DNA of 31,189 bases. Origin: a virus. Shown here in pieces: positions 28,310 through 31,189 of this stretch. Both the position numbers and the translations under genes were made by a program. Every line of letters begins with the position of its first letter. Position 1 is the stretch's first letter. Under the pieces are notes generated by a model. The model made no database searches and was not told where the DNA came from. It saw only the letters and a program-made list of their open reading frames with translations. The DNA lies in IMG/VR virus record IMGVR_UViG_3300037247_000675, positions 1 through 31,189 of that record, one strand, 5' to 3'.

Positions 28310-28522
28310 TTAGTCAAAACTGTTAAAGAACTCCTCCGTGCAGTTGGGGAAAAACGGGATATTGCAACCGCCATTGATCCACCGCCGGATGTCTTCGACC
28401 TCAAAGGCGGTGGATTCGATGAACTCCGCATCGGAATCCCACGGCATCGACGGCACGTAGATGGCCCCCAGAACGCCAAGGGCCGCGGCGCCTACGCGCT
28501 GGATGAACGAACGTCGGTTCAT
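28310..28522 (-). CDS. Small protein with Tat-like signal, 70 aa
   Basis: ATG 28522 overlaps the stop of the two-TM gene as ATGA and has GAGGGG upstream. The N-terminus MNRRSFIQRVGAAALGVLGA has a twin-arginine RRSFIQ motif followed by a hydrophobic stretch and AIYVPSMP, as in Tat signal peptides. The short remainder is acidic with two Cys (GGCNIPFFPNC). Small RR-signal proteins of this kind occur near head genes of HK97-like phages, with no known role. Export is predicted from the motif only. Confidence 0.68.
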   Translation of the reverse strand: MNRRSFIQRVGAAALGVLGAIYVPSMPWDSDAEFIESTAFEVEDIRRWINGGCNIPFFPNCTEEFFNSFD

Positions 28523-28686
28523 AATCCCCTCGGATTCCTCGGGTACGCGCCGATGACCTCGGCTCCAGCGGCAACGGTCAGCCCCACGATGATGCACGCC
28601 AACGGCGGTGACCACGACCAGAGACCGTAGGCGGTCAGGATAAGGCCGCAGGCGGCTATACCATCAAGGATTCGGCGACGTTTCAT
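28519..28686 (-). CDS. Two-TM small membrane protein, 55 aa
   Basis: ATG 28686, stop TGA at 28519-28521 overlapping the next ATG. After MKRRRILDG come two hydrophobic segments (IAACGLILTAYGLWSW and PLACIIVGLTVAAGAEVIGAY) and a short basic tail. The hairpin topology resembles small holins or pinholins, but there is no lysin nearby. It is paired with the Tat-like gene. Only a weak ribosome site (GGAT) is visible. Confidence 0.66.
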   Translation of the reverse strand: MKRRRILDGIAACGLILTAYGLWSWSPPLACIIVGLTVAAGAEVIGAYPRNPRGL

Positions 28687-28700
28687 ATCCGTACACCCAA

Positions 28701-28706
28701 ATTATA
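28701..28706 (-). promoter_or_regulatory. Consensus -10 box, no clear -35
   Basis: TATAAT on the minus strand 15 nt before ATG 28686, in the 94-nt gap after the large terminase. TTGTCA lies 23 nt upstream, too far for a standard promoter. A factor-dependent promoter is possible. Confidence 0.35.
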
Positions 28707-28780
28707 GTACATCGGCCGCCAGGAGGCATTGACAACTACCAGATATTGTGCTAAGCCGCATCCCGTGTCAAGGGCGAATA

Positions 28781-30439
28781 TCACGCCCACATCGGGACCA
28801 TGGGTTCGGTGTCCTCGGGCTCGAGCATGGCCCGCGAAAGCGCGATAATGCCCGCCACGCCGAGGTCAATTTTCTCTTTCGAGTGCTTTTTGGACGGCCG
28901 AACGTTGCCGTTCGTGTCCGTCAACAGCACGATGTTGCTCATGCACCATTGAAACACCGGATGCCCACCGTGAGCCATATTTTCCCCGAGAACGATCGCC
29001 TCCATTTTTTTCGTCGGAAGCGACATGTGCTGATAGTAGGGCGGCACCTCGAATATGTGGGTGCCGTCGGGGTCTATCCGGTTCCGCACATCGGACAGAT
29101 TCCAGGGGTCCGCGCCGATACTCATCTCGCCAAAGTTGAATTTCGCCCGGTCAGCCTCGATTTGCCGGACGACTGCCTCGTAATCCGTCTCGGCGCCATC
29201 CGTGAGCGTCAGATATCCCTGTTCGGCCCAAACCAAATACTTGACGCCGGCGTTTTTCGCCCTCAGCTCGGCACCTTCCCGCGGAACCCAACACCGGGGC
29301 AGGACCCGCCACAGGTCATCCTCATCGGTCGGAGGAAACAGGATGACCCAGGCCGTAAGGTCGGTCCGGCTCGCCAGGTCCAACCCGCCAAAGGCTCGCC
29401 GGCCAACCAAGGCCTCCTCGTCTACCGGACCGCTGCACGCCGCCCATTTCTCGGGCGGCAGCCACGCGCTGAATGCTTGCGTCCAGAGGTTCAGCCGATA
29501 CCGAAGGAAGGCAAACAGCTCACTCGGCTTCTCCTTGGCGTCCTGGGCAGCCTTGGCGATCTCCCGCGGATCGATCGTGATGCCGTAACCCGGATTGGCC
29601 TTTTTGTGGACTTCGGGGTCTAGGAGGTTGTCTTTGTCCTTTTCGTCGGCAGCTCGGATGTAGGCGTGGTAGTCCTCATCCACGACCTTGTCATCTAACC
29701 AACGCCGTGCGTACTCGTGCTCCTGCCAACCGATACTCGTTACGTCGAAGACGCCGGCCGTCGTGATGATGAACCAGAGGGGCTGCAACCGGGCAGCAAA
29801 CCCATACCGCAACGAGTCCAGAAACACCCGATTGACCCAAGCGTGCAGCTCATCGGTTATCAAGAAATGGATGTTCAGGCCTTCGGCACCTGGCCCATCC
29901 GCAGCCAGCGCTGCGTATTTCGACATCGTTTCCGGGTATGAGATCGCCTTGGTGGATTCGTTGATCCGAAGCCGCTTCATCAGCAGCGGCGACGCCCGCA
30001 CCATGTTGATGGCCTCGGCGTGGACGATCGATGCTTGATCCTGCTTGGTTGCGGCCGAGTAGATCTCGGCGCCCGCTTCACCGTCGCCGACCAACCCGTA
30101 GAGCCCAATGCCCGATCCGAGCGTCGATTTGTAGTTCTTTTTTGCCACCTCGACGTAGGTTTTACGGATTCGGCGGGTTCCGTCAGCACGCATCCAGCCG
30201 AACGTTGGCGCGATGATGTCCTGCCACTGATCGTCCATCAGCTCGAACGGCTTCCCGGCCCAGCGGCCTTTCGAGTGCCGCAGGAGCCCGAAAAACCTGC
30301 GGACCTTTTCCGCCGCGGCAAGGTCGAAGCGGCAGCCGTTCAACACCGCACGCTCGTCGTGCGCGGTCCGAATCCAATCGGCCCAGCCCTCGGACTTGGC
30401 TTTGCGTTTCAGGGGACCGAGTTTAGCTATTGCTGGCAT
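28781..30439 (-). CDS. Terminase large subunit
   Basis: 552 residues from ATG 30439, which overlaps the small upstream gene by 17 nt. The ATPase half has the Walker A position at VAKKNYKST (98-106), Walker B FLITDE (192-197) and the coupling motif ITTAG (225-229). The nuclease half has three acidic residues in conserved settings: D354 (GLDLA), D444 (ADPWN) and D525 (KIDLGVA). The order and motifs fit the HK97/Terminase_1 group. It cuts and packages DNA into the prohead. The Walker A lacks the usual Gly before Lys. Confidence 0.92.
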   Translation of the reverse strand: MPAIAKLGPLKRKAKSEGWADWIRTAHDERAVLNGCRFDLAAAEKVRRFFGLLRHSKGRWAGKPFELMDDQWQDIIAPTFGWMRADGTRRIRKTYVEVAKKNYKSTLGSGIGLYGLVGDGEAGAEIYSAATKQDQASIVHAEAINMVRASPLLMKRLRINESTKAISYPETMSKYAALAADGPGAEGLNIHFLITDELHAWVNRVFLDSLRYGFAARLQPLWFIITTAGVFDVTSIGWQEHEYARRWLDDKVVDEDYHAYIRAADEKDKDNLLDPEVHKKANPGYGITIDPREIAKAAQDAKEKPSELFAFLRYRLNLWTQAFSAWLPPEKWAACSGPVDEEALVGRRAFGGLDLASRTDLTAWVILFPPTDEDDLWRVLPRCWVPREGAELRAKNAGVKYLVWAEQGYLTLTDGAETDYEAVVRQIEADRAKFNFGEMSIGADPWNLSDVRNRIDPDGTHIFEVPPYYQHMSLPTKKMEAIVLGENMAHGGHPVFQWCMSNIVLLTDTNGNVRPSKKHSKEKIDLGVAGIIALSRAMLEPEDTEPMVPMWA

Positions 30440-30680
30440 CGCCCCGTTTTCCGCAACCGCTATCCTGAAACCCCGCGCTGCCGTCTCCAAGCTCGTGAAC
30501 AATGGTGGCCGCAGATAACGCAATCACGTAGCCTAGCCATGTAATCGATTCCTGAAGACGATCGAAATCGTTCGCATCGTCGTCGATTGGATCTTCCGAA
30601 AGCTCTGTTGCGGTTGCGTTAAGAATCTGCCGAGCGCGCCTGTTTGCGTCTGTGTCTAATTCCGTCCACGGTTTCGCCAT
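30423..30680 (-). CDS. Hypothetical small protein between terminase genes, 85 aa
   Basis: ATG 30680 chosen for AAAGGA upstream. Starts MAKPWTELDTDANRRARQI, a helical acidic body follows (EDPIDDDANDFDRLQESI), then one moderately hydrophobic segment (WLGYVIALSAATIVHEL). It may be a single-pass membrane or small helical protein. Not recognised. Confidence 0.62.
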   Translation of the reverse strand: MAKPWTELDTDANRRARQILNATATELSEDPIDDDANDFDRLQESITWLGYVIALSAATIVHELGDGSAGFQDSGCGKRGDASNS

Positions 30681-30691
30681 CACCAATCCTT

Positions 30692-31153
30692 TCAACCAGC
30701 CTTTCCGGCAAGCAATCTGTCCAAGGCGTCCTCTTGTTTCGTCTCGATTCCGACGTCAATCCGGGTCCGGGCCGACGGCGTCAAGCCGAATTGCTCGCAG
30801 GCGCGGAGGTAGTTCTTGTACGCCTCCGATGCGGTGGCCGCCGTTCGCCGGATCTCAAACGAGCCGTCGATGGTCATCTTGTTCAGCACCTTCGACGCGC
30901 GGACGAACAAGGCCCAATTCTGGCAGAGGCCCGCGAGGACCTCGGCATCCGCCGCTTTCAGGATCGACATGGCCCCCAAGGACGCACAAACCCGCTTCCA
31001 GCAGGCCTTGCCCGTCGCATCGAGCCATTGTGGGCACCGCGGCACCTTATCGGGCGCCTTCGGTTCCGGTCGCTTGTGGCGGTCCTTCCGTAGCGCAGAC
31101 GAGCGCCTGAGCTTCAAAATCTGTCGGGGTACTGGTTTACGTCCACGACTCAT
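30692..31153 (-). CDS. Terminase small subunit, P27 family
   Basis: 153 residues, ATG 31153 with GAGGTG nine nt upstream. MSRGRKPVPRQILKLR is the usual basic opening of P27-family small terminases, then PRCPQWLDATGKACWKRV, the helical ADAEVLAGLCQNWALFVRA, and near the end YLRACEQFGLTPSARTRI, the family's diagnostic GLTPSSRxRI motif. It recognises the packaging site and brings DNA to the large subunit. It is the first morphogenesis gene in the window. Confidence 0.9.
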   Translation of the reverse strand: MSRGRKPVPRQILKLRRSSALRKDRHKRPEPKAPDKVPRCPQWLDATGKACWKRVCASLGAMSILKAADAEVLAGLCQNWALFVRASKVLNKMTIDGSFEIRRTAATASEAYKNYLRACEQFGLTPSARTRIDVGIETKQEDALDRLLAGKAG

Positions 31154-31168
31154 CGGGACACCTCATTT

Positions 31169-31188
31169 CAGCACAAAAAACCGTGCTG
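31169..31188 (-). other. Hairpin upstream of the small terminase gene
   Basis: CAGCAC, an 8-nt loop GGTTTTTT on the minus strand, GTGCTG: perfect 6-bp arms 16 nt before ATG 31153. The U-tract is in the loop, so it is not a simple terminator in this direction. It could be part of a packaging-site region or a leader structure; the window ends here. Confidence 0.4.
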
Positions 31189-31189
31189 T

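Noticed and set aside
28687-28780. A sigma-70 promoter from TTGTCA and TATAAT after the large terminase gene
   Set aside because: The spacing is 23 nt, outside the functional range; only the -10 box was kept at low confidence.
31169-31188. A cos or pac packaging site at the right end
   Set aside because: A single 6-bp hairpin next to the small terminase is too little evidence and the window ends immediately beyond it.

Overview
The window is about 31 kb of a tailed double-stranded DNA bacteriophage (or a prophage). It has a siphovirus layout with HK97-fold head genes and lambda-type tail genes. Direct evidence is the ordered set of small terminase (P27 family), large terminase, HK97-type portal, prohead protease, major capsid protein, gp6-like connector, head-tail adaptor, HK97 gp10-like and DUF3168-like completion proteins, tail tube protein (two copies), a frameshifted tail chaperone pair and a tape measure. 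I see no integrase, lysogeny repressor, replication gene, endolysin, tRNA or CRISPR array here, so the window is the morphogenesis half of a larger genome plus one accessory block. The DNA is GC-rich and promoters resemble the sigma-70 consensus, which fits a bacterial host that I cannot name from sequence alone.

Layout. From the right end, positions 31153 to 3971 form one long minus-strand morphogenesis operon: terminase (31153-28781), a set of small proteins including a two-TM protein, a Tat-signal-like protein and two Cys-rich proteins (28686-27536), portal, protease and capsid (27552-23230), capsid-proximal small proteins, a three-gene surface-sugar modification cassette (22473-19795), connectors (19177-16558), tail (16418-13168), and a set of baseplate, fibre or adhesin-like proteins including a six-repeat Kelch-like protein and a 1123-residue fibre-like protein (13168-4147). 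Positions 2111-3978 hold a plus-strand block of seven small genes behind two promoters. From 2012 down to the left edge is a minus-strand block of six small genes, the last running off the window. Most neighbours overlap by ATGA or TGATG, so translation is probably coupled; I used these overlaps to set many starts and to find small genes (3018-3110, 3814-3978, 3971-4150, 19667-19798, 28519-28686, 1-216).

The most unusual content is the accessory cassette inside the head module: a PAPS-type sulfotransferase, a FkbM-like SAM methyltransferase and a methyltransferase-glycosyltransferase fusion, followed by a 43-residue very basic protein. Together they look like a pathway that builds or decorates a sulfated, methylated glycan, on the virion or on the host surface. 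A second insertion is a plus-strand two-gene cassette (17486-18262) with its own promoter and a perfect 8-bp-arm palindrome between -35 and -10. It lies antisense within the late operon.

RNA-level regulation seems rich. The major capsid gene has its own promoter and a roughly 185-nt leader with nested and mutually exclusive stems around its ribosome binding site. A GAAA-capped 13-bp hairpin precedes the small gene before portal. An intrinsic-terminator-like hairpin sits directly before the first tail tube gene. The tail chaperone has a perfect A_AAA_AAA slippery heptamer. All functional statements are from reading motifs by eye; no database search was run.
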